From the NCBI GenBank assembly GCA_038239005.1, contig JBBSFE010000006.1, forward strand, positions 48,916 to 112,915: a stretch of 64,000 nucleotides of DNA, given 5' to 3'. Under the pieces are notes generated by a model. It saw only the letters and a program-made list of their open reading frames with translations, was not told the origin of the DNA and did no database searches. Origin of the DNA: DASXHD01 sp038239005. Lineage in GTDB: Bacteria > Myxococcota_A > Polyangia > Polyangiales > Polyangiaceae. A program made the translations under genes and the position numbers. Shown here in pieces: positions 16,807-24,673 of the stretch. Each line of letters opens with the position of its first letter. The first letter of the stretch is position 1.

Positions 16807-19101
16807 CTAGAAGAGCTTCGAAAACAAATCGCCCTCACCGGGGTCGACGCGGAGGCCATCGCACACGGCGAGCGGCAGGCGCATGATTCCGGCGGCGCAG
16901 TGGAGGTGGTTCTCTCGGCCCACGACTTCCATCAAGCCGGAGGGGGCGCCATCGATCCAAACGTCATCGTTGCTGCGCATGTGGAGATGCCCGAGCGCCT
17001 TGCCGGATCGGTCGTAGATGCGCAGACCCGAGGAGTCTTCCTCCATGACGTAGAGGTGATCGTTCGCGAAGGCGCCGCGTGAATGCGAAGTGTCCGCGAC
17101 GTGCTTCACGAGCGCGCCGGTGGTCGACTTGCGTATATCGAATCCATCTTCGTAGCCGACGAACACGTCGGTGCCGTCGACGGAAAATGTTTTCGGTTCT
17201 TCCGGAAGCGTCACCAAGAATCGCTCCGTCCAAAGGCCATGCGCGCCGAGGCCGACGAGCGTTCCTCTGGCGTCGTAGCCAAGACCTCGCTCGCCGTCGT
17301 ATGGAATGCGAAGCGCAACCGCGCGTGTCGCGGTGTCGAAGGCGACGGTTTCGCTGCCTTCATTGCTGACGATGAATCGGCGATCCGGTGAGTACGCCAC
17401 CGCCGTGCGCGAGCCGCTCCACGGCGACTGGTACGAGCCGCGAGCTTCGGCGGGAGCGAACGTCCACAAACCGATGTCGGACATTCCAGAAGCGACAACG
17501 AGCCAGCGCGCGTTCGGCGAGAACGAAAAATCCGTTGCGATGGCCGGCGTGTCAAACGTCAGTGTTCCCTTCAAGTCGACGTCGCGCACGAACACGTGCT
17601 GGTCGCGCGTCGCGACGGCGAGACGCGCGAAGGTCTTCGCAAAGCGAACACGCGCGACGGCACCGCCTGCAAAAAATGTCTCGATTCCCGTAGGCCGAAA
17701 CACGAGCACGTTGCCGTCATCGAGACCGACCGCGACGTGATGATCGTATCCGTCGATGTCGTTCAACCGCGGCAGAGCCTTCAAAGGCGGGACTTTGCCG
17801 TTCTTGACGGGCTTGGTGGGCGTAATCGTCATGCCGCTACGACCATCGATGACGAGATTACCGACTTGAATGTTGCCGTCGCGCGTGAACGACGCTGCCG
17901 ACAAGAGTGGGATCGCAGTCGACTCCCACCGCACCGTTGCCGTTTGCCCGCTGATGTCGAAGAGCCGCGTGTGCACATCGCTCCCGCGCGATTGAGCGAG
18001 AAGCTTTTCGCCTTTGTGCGCGAGAACGAACGACGACGCATCGCCTCGAGGGATCTGCGCGATGGAATGTCCATCATGCGTGTCGAGCACGTAGAGCGTC
18101 GCGTTCACGGGGAGCACGAACGATCCGAAGTCCGGCGCAACAGCGGGCCGCTGCACGTCATCACATGGAGCCACCGGCTTGCCCGCGAGCGCGCCGACGC
18201 CTTGCGCGCACCGAACGACAACGAGCGGCTGGTTTGCCCCGAGCACACCCGTCGGCGATACGCGCACGGCGCCGAGCTCGACGAGGACGTCGGAAGATTT
18301 TGGCTTCGCCTTCGGGTTGATAGGCTCCGGCCCGCGTATGATCGCGGTGATCACGAGCGCGCCGCCGTCGTCGAGTCGTGTGAGCGACACGATGCGGTCG
18401 ATTCCGCTGATGTTCATGTCGGCGGTCGCGTGCCCGATGACGAGATCGCTTCCAGCGCTTCCGAGGATCGTCGCAAGGTCTTGCTGCTCGAAATTCTTCC
18501 ACTCGATTTTCGGGCGCGCCGCATAGACGCCAGTCGAGAGCGAGAGCGCGAGTGTTTCTTCCGCCGTGCGTAGCTCGAGCACCGAATCCGTTTCGTCGAA
18601 CCGCATGCCGTCGACTTTGAGTGGGATGACGAAGCGGAGCTCCCCGGCACGAAACACGTCGACACGCGCTGCGCGCTGGTGCGCCTTCCATCCCCCACTC
18701 GTCGAATCGACCTCGGCGATCGACCCGGTGAGATCATCCGACTCGATTGTTACCGCGCCACCGTTCGCGCGTAGGGCGAGGAGCGCGCGATCGTAGAGTG
18801 GCTGCGCGTTCTTTCCTTGTGCGGCAAGCGCGTTCGCGAGATCGACAAGCGCCAGTGGATCCGTGTCCTTCAACACGAGCGCCGCTCGCAGCTCGGACTT
18901 CATCGCATCGGATTCGGCGGTGACGCACCGCTCTGCGATCGCGTCGAGACTACGAAGCGCCCGCGCGTTACGCCCGGCCTCGCGAAACGCTTGAGCATCG
19001 CGCACCAAGCTCGGCGTGCTCGCGCAGGGATCGATTTTCACTTGCCGCACGGGCGGTGGCCCACACGCGATCACCAAGGCGAGAGCTGCGGCGCGCTTCA
19101 C
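16807..19101 (-). CDS. Large lipoprotein with TPR-like N-terminus and WD40-like propeller
   Basis: The protein has about 764 residues from GTG 19101. The signal peptide VKRAAALALVIAC is followed by GPPP. A helical region resembling TPRs follows (ALVDLANALAAQGKNAQPLYDRALLAL). Then come many beta-strand repeats with WD40-like phrasing (FSPNARWLVVASGMSDIGLW, YSPDRRFIVSNEGSETVAF). It is probably a periplasmic or outer-membrane-facing scaffold; partners are unknown. The start codon overlaps the stop of the truncated GNAT frame upstream by 4 nt (GTGA), suggesting it was once translated in tandem with it. An open frame continues upstream but lacks a better signal peptide. Confidence 0.78.
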   Translation of the reverse strand: MKRAAALALVIACGPPPVRQVKIDPCASTPSLVRDAQAFREAGRNARALRSLDAIAERCVTAESDAMKSELRAALVLKDTDPLALVDLANALAAQGKNAQPLYDRALLALRANGGAVTIESDDLTGSIAEVDSTSGGWKAHQRAARVDVFRAGELRFVIPLKVDGMRFDETDSVLELRTAEETLALSLSTGVYAARPKIEWKNFEQQDLATILGSAGSDLVIGHATADMNISGIDRIVSLTRLDDGGALVITAIIRGPEPINPKAKPKSSDVLVELGAVRVSPTGVLGANQPLVVVRCAQGVGALAGKPVAPCDDVQRPAVAPDFGSFVLPVNATLYVLDTHDGHSIAQIPRGDASSFVLAHKGEKLLAQSRGSDVHTRLFDISGQTATVRWESTAIPLLSAASFTRDGNIQVGNLVIDGRSGMTITPTKPVKNGKVPPLKALPRLNDIDGYDHHVAVGLDDGNVLVFRPTGIETFFAGGAVARVRFAKTFARLAVATRDQHVFVRDVDLKGTLTFDTPAIATDFSFSPNARWLVVASGMSDIGLWTFAPAEARGSYQSPWSGSRTAVAYSPDRRFIVSNEGSETVAFDTATRAVALRIPYDGERGLGYDARGTLVGLGAHGLWTERFLVTLPEEPKTFSVDGTDVFVGYEDGFDIRKSTTGALVKHVADTSHSRGAFANDHLYVMEEDSSGLRIYDRSGKALGHLHMRSNDDVWIDGAPSGLMEVVGRENHLHCAAGIMRLPLAVCDGLRVDPGEGDLFSKLF

Positions 19102-19448
19102 GGCTTCCAGGCCTGCCGGGTTGCGAATCCGTTTCCCCACGCCGAAGAAACGAAGCGCCACATGATCTCGACGCACGGCGTGAACTTCGCCTCCCACCGC
19201 GGCACGACGATGCCGGCGAACCCGATGAGTCTATCGGCGTGCTCCACGGCCCACACGCCAAACCCACGACTCTCCCAGGGCGTGGTGATCCGCGCGAGCA
19301 TGGCGTCGGTATCGGCGCGCGACATGGCGCCACCGAGAAAACGCATCACGCCGACATCGGCGCTCATCGCCGCGAGCGCCTCGAGATCGCCCGCGCGCCA
19401 CGTGCGAAGAACGAGCCGCGGGGTGGTGAGCTTCGTTGGGCGAGCCAC
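19098..19448 (-). pseudogene. C-terminally truncated GNAT (RimJ/RimL-like) acetyltransferase
   Basis: The 116-residue frame begins TPRLVLRTWRAGDLEALAAM and runs through GFGVWAVEHADRLIGFAG, FTPCVEIMWRF and SSAWGNGFAT, a clean match to RimJ/RimL-type acetyltransferases. It then stops as RQAWKP, where full-length members carry about 55 more residues that complete the acetyl-CoA site. The stop coincides with the start of the next gene downstream. I infer a deletion that fused the gene end to the following gene. Activity is unlikely. Confidence 0.7.
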
Positions 19449-19520
19449 GATGCTCGAGGCTAACACCTCGACAGGACCGGCAGCGCAGCGGACACTGACA
19501 TCGCCCGAATGCGCGACGTC

Positions 19521-19562
19521 GGAAGATATCTTCCGGAGCGTCGGAAGATGCGGTCGGAAGAC
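19521..19562. repeat. GGAAGATATCTTCC dyad with trailing CGGAAGA half-sites
   Basis: A perfect 14-bp palindrome (19521-19534) is followed by TCGGAAGA at 19540 and CGGAAGAC at 19555. The same arrangement occurs on the minus strand at 30235-30277, with roughly 35 of 42 positions matching by eye. Here it lies upstream of the nucleotidyltransferase remnant; the other copy is inside the 3' end of a lipoprotein gene. It may be a protein-binding site or a small mobile repeat. Confidence 0.55.
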
Positions 19563-19584
19563 GCGCGTTGACGTATTCTTCGTC

Positions 19585-19749
19585 GTGGATGCTGTGTTGC
19601 TCGAGAAGCTCGTTGCCGGGTGTGCGGGCGCTTCGCTGCGTCTTGCGGTGGTTTTCGGATCGCACGCGACCGGCCGCACTACCACGGCGAGCGACGTCGA
19701 CATTGCGGTGATTCCCGTCGATGAGCGTCTCGCGCGGAGCGGACCTTGA
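19585..19749 (+). pseudogene. Truncated MNT-type nucleotidyltransferase
   Basis: The 54-residue frame from GTG 19585 contains LRLAVVFGSHATGRTTTASD, continuing VDIAVIPVDERL. This is the GS-x10-DxD signature of minimal nucleotidyltransferases, the antitoxin partner of HEPN toxins. Intact members run to about 100-140 residues; this frame stops right after the active-site block, and no HEPN gene follows. I read it as the remnant of a HEPN/MNT toxin-antitoxin pair. Confidence 0.65.
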
Positions 19750-19825
19750 CGAACGCTGAGCTCGTGCGCTGAGTTTGCTCGCTGCGTGGGGCAGCGTGGG
19801 ATGCCGGAAACGATGGCGACGCCTC

Positions 19826-20093
19826 GCTCGACCGAAGAACGATGCGACGGATGCGCAGCCCGATTCGGGCGCGTGCAACTCTCTCGTGATTGGCGGTGTG
19901 GCAATCTACACGACGGAGAAAACCGGAACGGCGCCAACGTCGCTCGGTAGTCAACACGACATTCACGTACAACATGACGTGCCCAACGGTCCAAACGTAC
20001 ACGACCGAGTACACCGCGACCTCGAGCGCGCTCACCTTCTATTTCGACGACGGCAAAGGCAACGTGGCCGAAGAGATTTTCACGCTCCAGTAG
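19826..20093 (+). pseudogene. Frameshifted lipoprotein remnant
   Basis: One frame reads DATDAQPDSGACNSLVIGGV, then AIYTTEKTGTAPTSLG. A +1 shift near 19945-19955 continues it as TTFTYNMTCPTVQTYTTEYT and ALTFYFDDGKGNVAEEIFTL before a stop at 20093. Together they resemble the C-terminal part of a Polyangia lipoprotein (Asp-rich linker, then a small beta domain with paired Cys). No signal peptide remains. A sequencing error could also produce the single shift. Confidence 0.5.
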
Positions 20094-20102
20094 TTGCGTG
20101 GA

Positions 20103-20288
20103 TCAGTCGGCCTTCTTCAAGTGCTCGCGGAGCACGTCGTTGACCGCTTCGCTCGTCCCGAACTTGGCGGCAACGTCTGGATCGAGCACCACGACGTTCG
20201 ATCCACGAGCGTAGCGAGACGCATACTTCCCGCGCACACCGGCGCGAAAATCGTATTCATCTCGCACCTCGTCACTGTTCTTCTTCAT
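20103..20288 (-). CDS. Small EYDF/GVRGKY-motif protein, antitoxin-like
   Basis: This 61-residue protein begins MKKNSDEVRDEYDFRAGVRG and continues KYASRYARGSNVVVLDPDV. The motif EYDF-x2-GVRGKY followed by a VVVLDPDVA stretch is common in small soluble proteins often found beside toxin genes or other addiction-type loci. No partner toxin is intact here. The frame has no defects, so it may be expressed. The role is inferred only from general context. Confidence 0.6.
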   Translation of the reverse strand: MKKNSDEVRDEYDFRAGVRGKYASRYARGSNVVVLDPDVAAKFGTSEAVNDVLREHLKKAD

Positions 20289-20405
20289 AAGCTTTTCGCT
20301 CGTGTGTCTCGTTCTCGTGTGCTTTGGTCGGGGCCCACTCGAAGTGCATCGCCACGAACAACTACCACTCGCAGCACAGCTTGGCTCGCCAAGGCCAGCG
20401 TGGGC

Positions 20406-20647
20406 TCAGCGAACGTAGTGATTACGGAGCATGCCGTCGTAGCGGCCGGTCTTCATGCAACAGCGCTTGAAACCGTTTCGTGGATCCGCACGGGCAAGGG
20501 TCTTCGCGACCGAGTCGCTCGACGAGGTCCTTGTCGCCGTGGACGACACGTTCACCGCGTTTCACATGCGCCTCGGACGGGAACCCGCGGCGGCGTTTGC
20601 TAGTGCGCTCGAAAGGAAGGTGCGTCCGTGGGGTCGATGGTTTTCAC
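20406..20647 (-). pseudogene. Frameshifted SEC-C zinc-motif protein
   Basis: Read from GTG 20647 on the minus strand, the sequence gives VKTIDPTD. It shifts frame to THLPFERTSKRRRGFPSEAH, then VKRGERVVHGDKDLVERLGR and EDPCPCGSTKRF. A single extra base near 20465 then breaks the frame, after which KRCCMKTGRYDGMLRNHYVR continues to a stop at 20406. Repaired, it would be a small basic protein of about 80 residues with the zinc-binding CPCGS-KRCC motif (SEC-C). At least two frameshifts support a pseudogene. Confidence 0.7.
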
Positions 20648-20728
20648 GGCACACCTCCAGGTGTGATGTGGACGAACCACGCGGCCCGTTCCTGACCGAC
20701 TGATTTTGGTTTGTACGCGCGTGAGCTC

Positions 20729-21952
20729 TCACGGACCGATCGCGATGAGATGTTTGTAGGTTGCGACATAGAGTGTGCCGGCACTAAGGGCGAGTGATGT
20801 CCCATCTATGTAGTCAGTGCCGAGATCCAAATCAAACGCGACGGAGTCGTCGGGCCGCAGTGCGACGACATGATGATTCAGTGATCCGTACACCCAACCC
20901 GAGGCGTCGATCGCGATCGAAGGCAGATAGCCGTCGAAGTAGTCCGGCCATGCGTAGAGAAGCTTCGAGGCATGCGTCGAATCCAGCGCGATGACGCCAT
21001 CCGATGTTCCGACATAGATACGGCCGCTCGGCGAAACAGCAACCATGCGTGACCGATTCGTCGCCGCGCTCCAAAGCTCGATGCCCGTCGAGGAATATGC
21101 GGTGACGCTGTTCCCCATCGCGACAACGAAAGTTCCGTCAGTGAGAATCGTGCCCTGCCCAACACCGGCATGCTCCCAAACGATTCCACCGTCGGGTCCA
21201 AAAGCGAGCAGCGAACCGCCATCACCGACTTCGATGCCACCAAACGCGACGCCCGCGTCGTTGACGGCAACGCGTGGCGAGCCCACATCGCCCGGGATAC
21301 GGAAGCGTAATGTACCGTCGACACCAATCCCGTAGAGGCCAGCTCGCGCGTAGTACAATAAGCCGTCGGTGTCCGGTGCTGGTCCGTTGTCGTCCATGCT
21401 CACTGGCGCGACGTCCGTGAGCGTCCAGAGCAGTTTGCCCGTTGGCGTGAAAGCGAGCAGCAGATCGTCCACCCACGCGTGCGAGCCCTCGTCGTACCGA
21501 TGGGGTCCCTCGACGAAAATGGTCCCGTCACATCCAATCGTCGCGCTGCCATAGTTTCCCACGCCGCCAACCGGCCACTTCTGCGATCCGTTCGCGTCGA
21601 TCGCGACGAGCGTACCCTCGAGCAGTTCGATGTAGATTGTTCCATCTGCGCCCACTGCGGGCGACGAGTTGGAGTCACACGCAAATGACCAACGAGTCGC
21701 CAGGGTGCGTGGGCCGTCAACGCTACTGCGAGACGACCGAACGGCGTCGTGCCCGACCATAGGCCACGGGGCTCCGGGCTGCACACCACAGCCGGGGATG
21801 ATCGCTGCATCTGGTGCCACCGAAGCCTCCCCTGCGTTCACCTCGTTGTGGGCATCGGCGACGACGGCGCCGTCTTCACCCGCGTCGGGCCCGCTGGTTA
21901 TCACGCCGCCGCAGGCGATGAGCACGACGCCAATGATGGATCCCCTGCGCAC
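20729..21952 (-). CDS. PQQ-type beta-propeller lipoprotein
   Basis: The 407-residue lipoprotein has signal peptide MRRGSIIGVVLIAC, an Asp/Ala linker, then WPMVGHDAVRSSRSSVDGP, the usual entry into a PQQ-like propeller. Blades carry repeats such as VGADGTIYIELLEGTLVAID, VSPSGRIYVGTSDGVIALD and IDASGWVYGSLNHHVVALR. No PQQ-ligand residues are evident, so an outer-membrane scaffold role is likelier than dehydrogenase. A CGTGAG/CTCACG hairpin follows the stop (20720-20733). A degraded copy of its C-terminus lies at 29685-29790. Confidence 0.8.
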   Translation of the reverse strand: MRRGSIIGVVLIACGGVITSGPDAGEDGAVVADAHNEVNAGEASVAPDAAIIPGCGVQPGAPWPMVGHDAVRSSRSSVDGPRTLATRWSFACDSNSSPAVGADGTIYIELLEGTLVAIDANGSQKWPVGGVGNYGSATIGCDGTIFVEGPHRYDEGSHAWVDDLLLAFTPTGKLLWTLTDVAPVSMDDNGPAPDTDGLLYYARAGLYGIGVDGTLRFRIPGDVGSPRVAVNDAGVAFGGIEVGDGGSLLAFGPDGGIVWEHAGVGQGTILTDGTFVVAMGNSVTAYSSTGIELWSAATNRSRMVAVSPSGRIYVGTSDGVIALDSTHASKLLYAWPDYFDGYLPSIAIDASGWVYGSLNHHVVALRPDDSVAFDLDLGTDYIDGTSLALSAGTLYVATYKHLIAIGP

Positions 21953-22016
21953 GTCGTCATTCTAAGCTACGAACCGCGCAGACGCCCGCTCCGCAAACGA
22001 GTGGAGCTCGCTTCCG

Positions 22017-23315
22017 CTAGAGCGTGCAGCCTGTGGTAGGGGTCGCGGGGAGTGTCGGCGGGGTCGTGAAGTCGGGGCAATCGAACGAGAAGAGATCGAG
22101 GAGCGCGTCGGAGTTTGCGTCGCGTGCGGTGATCGCCGGCAAGTCGTGGAGCAGCTCGATGAAGCGGAGCGTGCTCGTGTGGCTGTGCTCGACGTGCGAG
22201 ACGTAGCCCTTACGCGAGTACGGCGAGATGATGACGAGCGGAACGCGAAACCCTTCGCGATTGTAAATCGCATCGGCTGCGGCGCTCGATGGCAGGCACG
22301 CCGCAGGAGGATTCACGTGATCGAAGAAGCCGCCGCCTTCATCGTAATTGAAGATGATGGCGAGGTGCGGCCATAGTGGGCTCTTGAATGCGTGCTGCAG
22401 CACTTGATAGACGACCGACTCGCCGTCGTGGATGCTGCCTGCAGGGTGCTCGTCCGAAGGCGTATCGAGATACGTAACCGGCGGGAGCAGTCCTGCGTCG
22501 AGCGCGGGAAGAAATGCGCTGTATGGATGAAGGTGCGGCGAATTCACGGGGAAGGTGTACGTGTTGTAAATCGGATCGGCGCCCGAATAGTAATTGGCCC
22601 AATCGACTTTGGCCGTGTCGAGCTCGGTGAAGATGTTGTTCGCCGTTTGCGTCCCGCTCGCGCCGTAGAGAAAGCGGCGATTGTGGCCCGTCTCGCCCAT
22701 CAGGCTGCAAAAGTAGCGATCGCTCATCGCGAACGTCTGCACGAGCCACGTGTAAAATGGATGGTCCGTGGGCTCGTAGTAGCCGAGTGATCCGGGGCCG
22801 TCGGTTTCGTAGAACCCGTCCATCTTGCCGTTGTCCCACTCGGCGGTGATGGCGGCGACCGAGTGCGGAATATCGGCGGGGCATGCCGTGGTCTCGTGTG
22901 TCGGCGCGGCCGTGCCGCCATCGCCCGTCGGGTTCGTGTAGGTCGACGGAAATCCTTCGATGCCGCCGCCGATGGTGCCGTACATGTGATCGAGCGATCG
23001 ATTCTCGTGGGTCAGCACGATGACGTGCGTGATCGCTGCTCGTGCTGCTGTGGGATCTTCGACCGATGCCGACACCGGCGCCCCCGCAGCGAACGTGCAG
23101 GCGACGCGCTTTGCAGCGAGCGTCGGATCGGGCACGAACGTTTGACAGACGTGACCGTCACCCGACGGGGCATCAATCGTGCGGGCGTCTTGCGTCGTGG
23201 CGTCGGTTGGACTCGCGCCATCGAAGCCGGCGTCGTTTGCTCCGTCCGATCCTCCGCTGCACGCCAGCGCGAATGACGAGACGAACATGAGTGTCGTGAT
23301 CCGAATGTGCAGCAT
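22017..23315 (-). CDS. Phosphoesterase-family (phospholipase C/acid phosphatase-like) lipoprotein
   Basis: The 432-residue lipoprotein has signal peptide MLHIRITTLMFVSSFALAC. The catalytic region opens with VIVLTHENRSLDHMYGTIGG, matching the (M/H)ENRSFDHYFG signature of the PF04185 phosphoesterase family. Later motifs NYDEGGGFFDHVNPPAACLP and VPLVIISPYSRKGYVSH supply the remaining metal-binding Asp/His residues. Members hydrolyse phospholipids or phosphomonoesters outside the cytoplasm; the substrate is not resolvable here. The ATG at 23315 was chosen because it starts the signal peptide. Confidence 0.88.
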   Translation of the reverse strand: MLHIRITTLMFVSSFALACSGGSDGANDAGFDGASPTDATTQDARTIDAPSGDGHVCQTFVPDPTLAAKRVACTFAAGAPVSASVEDPTAARAAITHVIVLTHENRSLDHMYGTIGGGIEGFPSTYTNPTGDGGTAAPTHETTACPADIPHSVAAITAEWDNGKMDGFYETDGPGSLGYYEPTDHPFYTWLVQTFAMSDRYFCSLMGETGHNRRFLYGASGTQTANNIFTELDTAKVDWANYYSGADPIYNTYTFPVNSPHLHPYSAFLPALDAGLLPPVTYLDTPSDEHPAGSIHDGESVVYQVLQHAFKSPLWPHLAIIFNYDEGGGFFDHVNPPAACLPSSAAADAIYNREGFRVPLVIISPYSRKGYVSHVEHSHTSTLRFIELLHDLPAITARDANSDALLDLFSFDCPDFTTPPTLPATPTTGCTL

Positions 23316-23363
23316 CGCTTGCGAAGAGTATGGCGCACCGCGCGCGGACGCGTCACAAAACAT

Positions 23364-24071
23364 TCATCTGCGGCACTGGATGCGACCACCAAAAACGACA
23401 CCTGCCGTGTTGTCCGCGTAGGTGCACGGCCCGCTGCAGCTGGCGAACGTGGGCGGCCCGTTCTGCGCCGCAACGACGAGCGTGTTGCTTCCGACGACGA
23501 GGTAAGGCGTGAGGTCGAACGTCGCGACCGATGACTGCGCGGCGAACGCGGCGTCCTTCGTGACGATGCTTCCGGTGATGCCGGCGCTGTGGCCGTTGAT
23601 TTTCACTTCCGCCAGATCGTCAGCGGCCACGCCGAGCGAGCCTGTCGATGGCGCATCGATGGTGAAGCTACGCACGAACACGGCCTTGACGAAGTCGGAT
23701 GCGTCGTTCGGTTTGATGCCGGGTCTCCACACCCACAGCGCCCCATCGAGCGCCGAGATGTTGGCGCTCCAACCGCTCTTGCCGAAGAGAACTGCGCCGC
23801 TCGGACAGTTCGATGGCGAGCTCGGATTCAAACACACGGGCTGCGCAAGACCGAGCGGCGTGCTCGACGATTCGTCCGCGAAGACTTGCCAGGTGCCATC
23901 CGAAGCGAGCGTGACGTCGCACACTGCGGCGTCAGCATGCGCAGCGGGGTCAGCGTGCACATCGAGCTGGGAGCGCGCACCGCACGCGACGAGCGCGCAA
24001 AGCATCAGCACGCGTGAGTCGACCCGCAGGGGTTGGTTCCCAAAGTATTTCTGCACACTCGATGCTGCCAT
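23364..24071 (-). CDS. Lipoprotein with galactose-binding-like beta domain (CGARSQLD type)
   Basis: The protein has about 235 residues. The lipobox ALVAC is followed by GARSQLDV, the same start as the gene at 14718. The mature part has a jelly-roll-like pattern: VTLASDGTWQVFADESSS, then SGWSANISALDGALWVWRP and VAADDLAEVKINGHSAG, as in domains that decorate secreted myxobacterial proteins. Ligand unknown. The start is uncertain: ATG 24071 gives an Arg-containing n-region, and GTG 24011 is shorter. Confidence 0.72.
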   Translation of the reverse strand: MAASSVQKYFGNQPLRVDSRVLMLCALVACGARSQLDVHADPAAHADAAVCDVTLASDGTWQVFADESSSTPLGLAQPVCLNPSSPSNCPSGAVLFGKSGWSANISALDGALWVWRPGIKPNDASDFVKAVFVRSFTIDAPSTGSLGVAADDLAEVKINGHSAGITGSIVTKDAAFAAQSSVATFDLTPYLVVGSNTLVVAAQNGPPTFASCSGPCTYADNTAGVVFGGRIQCRR

Positions 24072-24146
24072 GACCGGCGCGGGAAGAATGAGTGCACTCT
24101 GCGGGCGGCGCAAGCGCTTGCTCGCCTTCGCGCCAAGCCGCGAGCC

Positions 24147-24300
24147 TCAATCGTCGAAGCGCGTGAGCCAGTATCCAGGTCGTCGTTTGAGATGGGCGAC
24201 TGCGAGCACGATGCGACGGTCTGAAGTCTCTATGAAAATGCCGTGCGCTCGACTTCGTCAGGCACTGCGGCGTGGAACCGCAGTGGCTTCATTCGTTGCG
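24147..24300 (-). pseudogene. Remnant of a ParE/RelE-type toxin
   Basis: The terminal piece reads GIFIETSDRRIVLAVAHLKR and RPGYWLTRFDD, with its stop at 24147-24149, the usual C-terminus of ParE-like toxins. In another frame just upstream is PLRFHAAVPDEVERT, which normally precedes it. The N-terminal half is missing and a short deletion has shifted the frame. It lies directly downstream of the antitoxin-like frame at 24308-24502, the normal order for such modules. Confidence 0.6.
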
Positions 24301-24307
24301 AAGTCGT

Positions 24308-24502
24308 TCACGAAGAACGGCCACGAATGGGCGCTTCTGGGCCGAGGCTTCGACCTGCGAGCACGTCATCGGCACGCTGCCGAATCAACTCGGCCCACTC
24401 GGCGGCTGCGCCTTTGTCCTCTTCGGCGAGCACTTCCTCGAGAAGTTTCTTTGCACGAGCGTTCACGAGCAAAAGATAGCGCGAAGGCCACGGTGTGGGC
24501 AC
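24308..24502 (-). pseudogene. Antitoxin-like frame, probably internally deleted
   Basis: The 64-residue frame contains NARAKKLLEEVLAEEDKGAA and AEWAELIRQRADDVLAGRS, resembling the first and last helices of the TIGR02574-type addiction-module antitoxins. Those normally have about 20-25 residues between LLEEVLA and the acidic E-x-AW segment, which appear to be missing here. With the broken toxin downstream, this is a dead toxin-antitoxin locus. The frame is still open, so a short protein could be made. Confidence 0.5.
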
Positions 24503-24673
24503 AGTGCTCGGGTCCGCGGTTGGTGTCGATCCGCGAGCAAGAGCGCGCCAAGCGAGACGCGATCGACGGGTGCCTGTCGATAAGTTAGGGTTTGCGCGTC
24601 GCCACGAACATCTTCGAGACGCGTGCCCGAAGACGCGATACTTTCACGTAGCGATGATCGTCGCCCAGGCCGC

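Noticed and set aside
19585..20288. A functional toxin-antitoxin pair made of the MNT gene and the EYDF/GVRGKY gene
   Set aside because: They are on opposite strands, the MNT gene is truncated, and no HEPN or other toxin gene is present.
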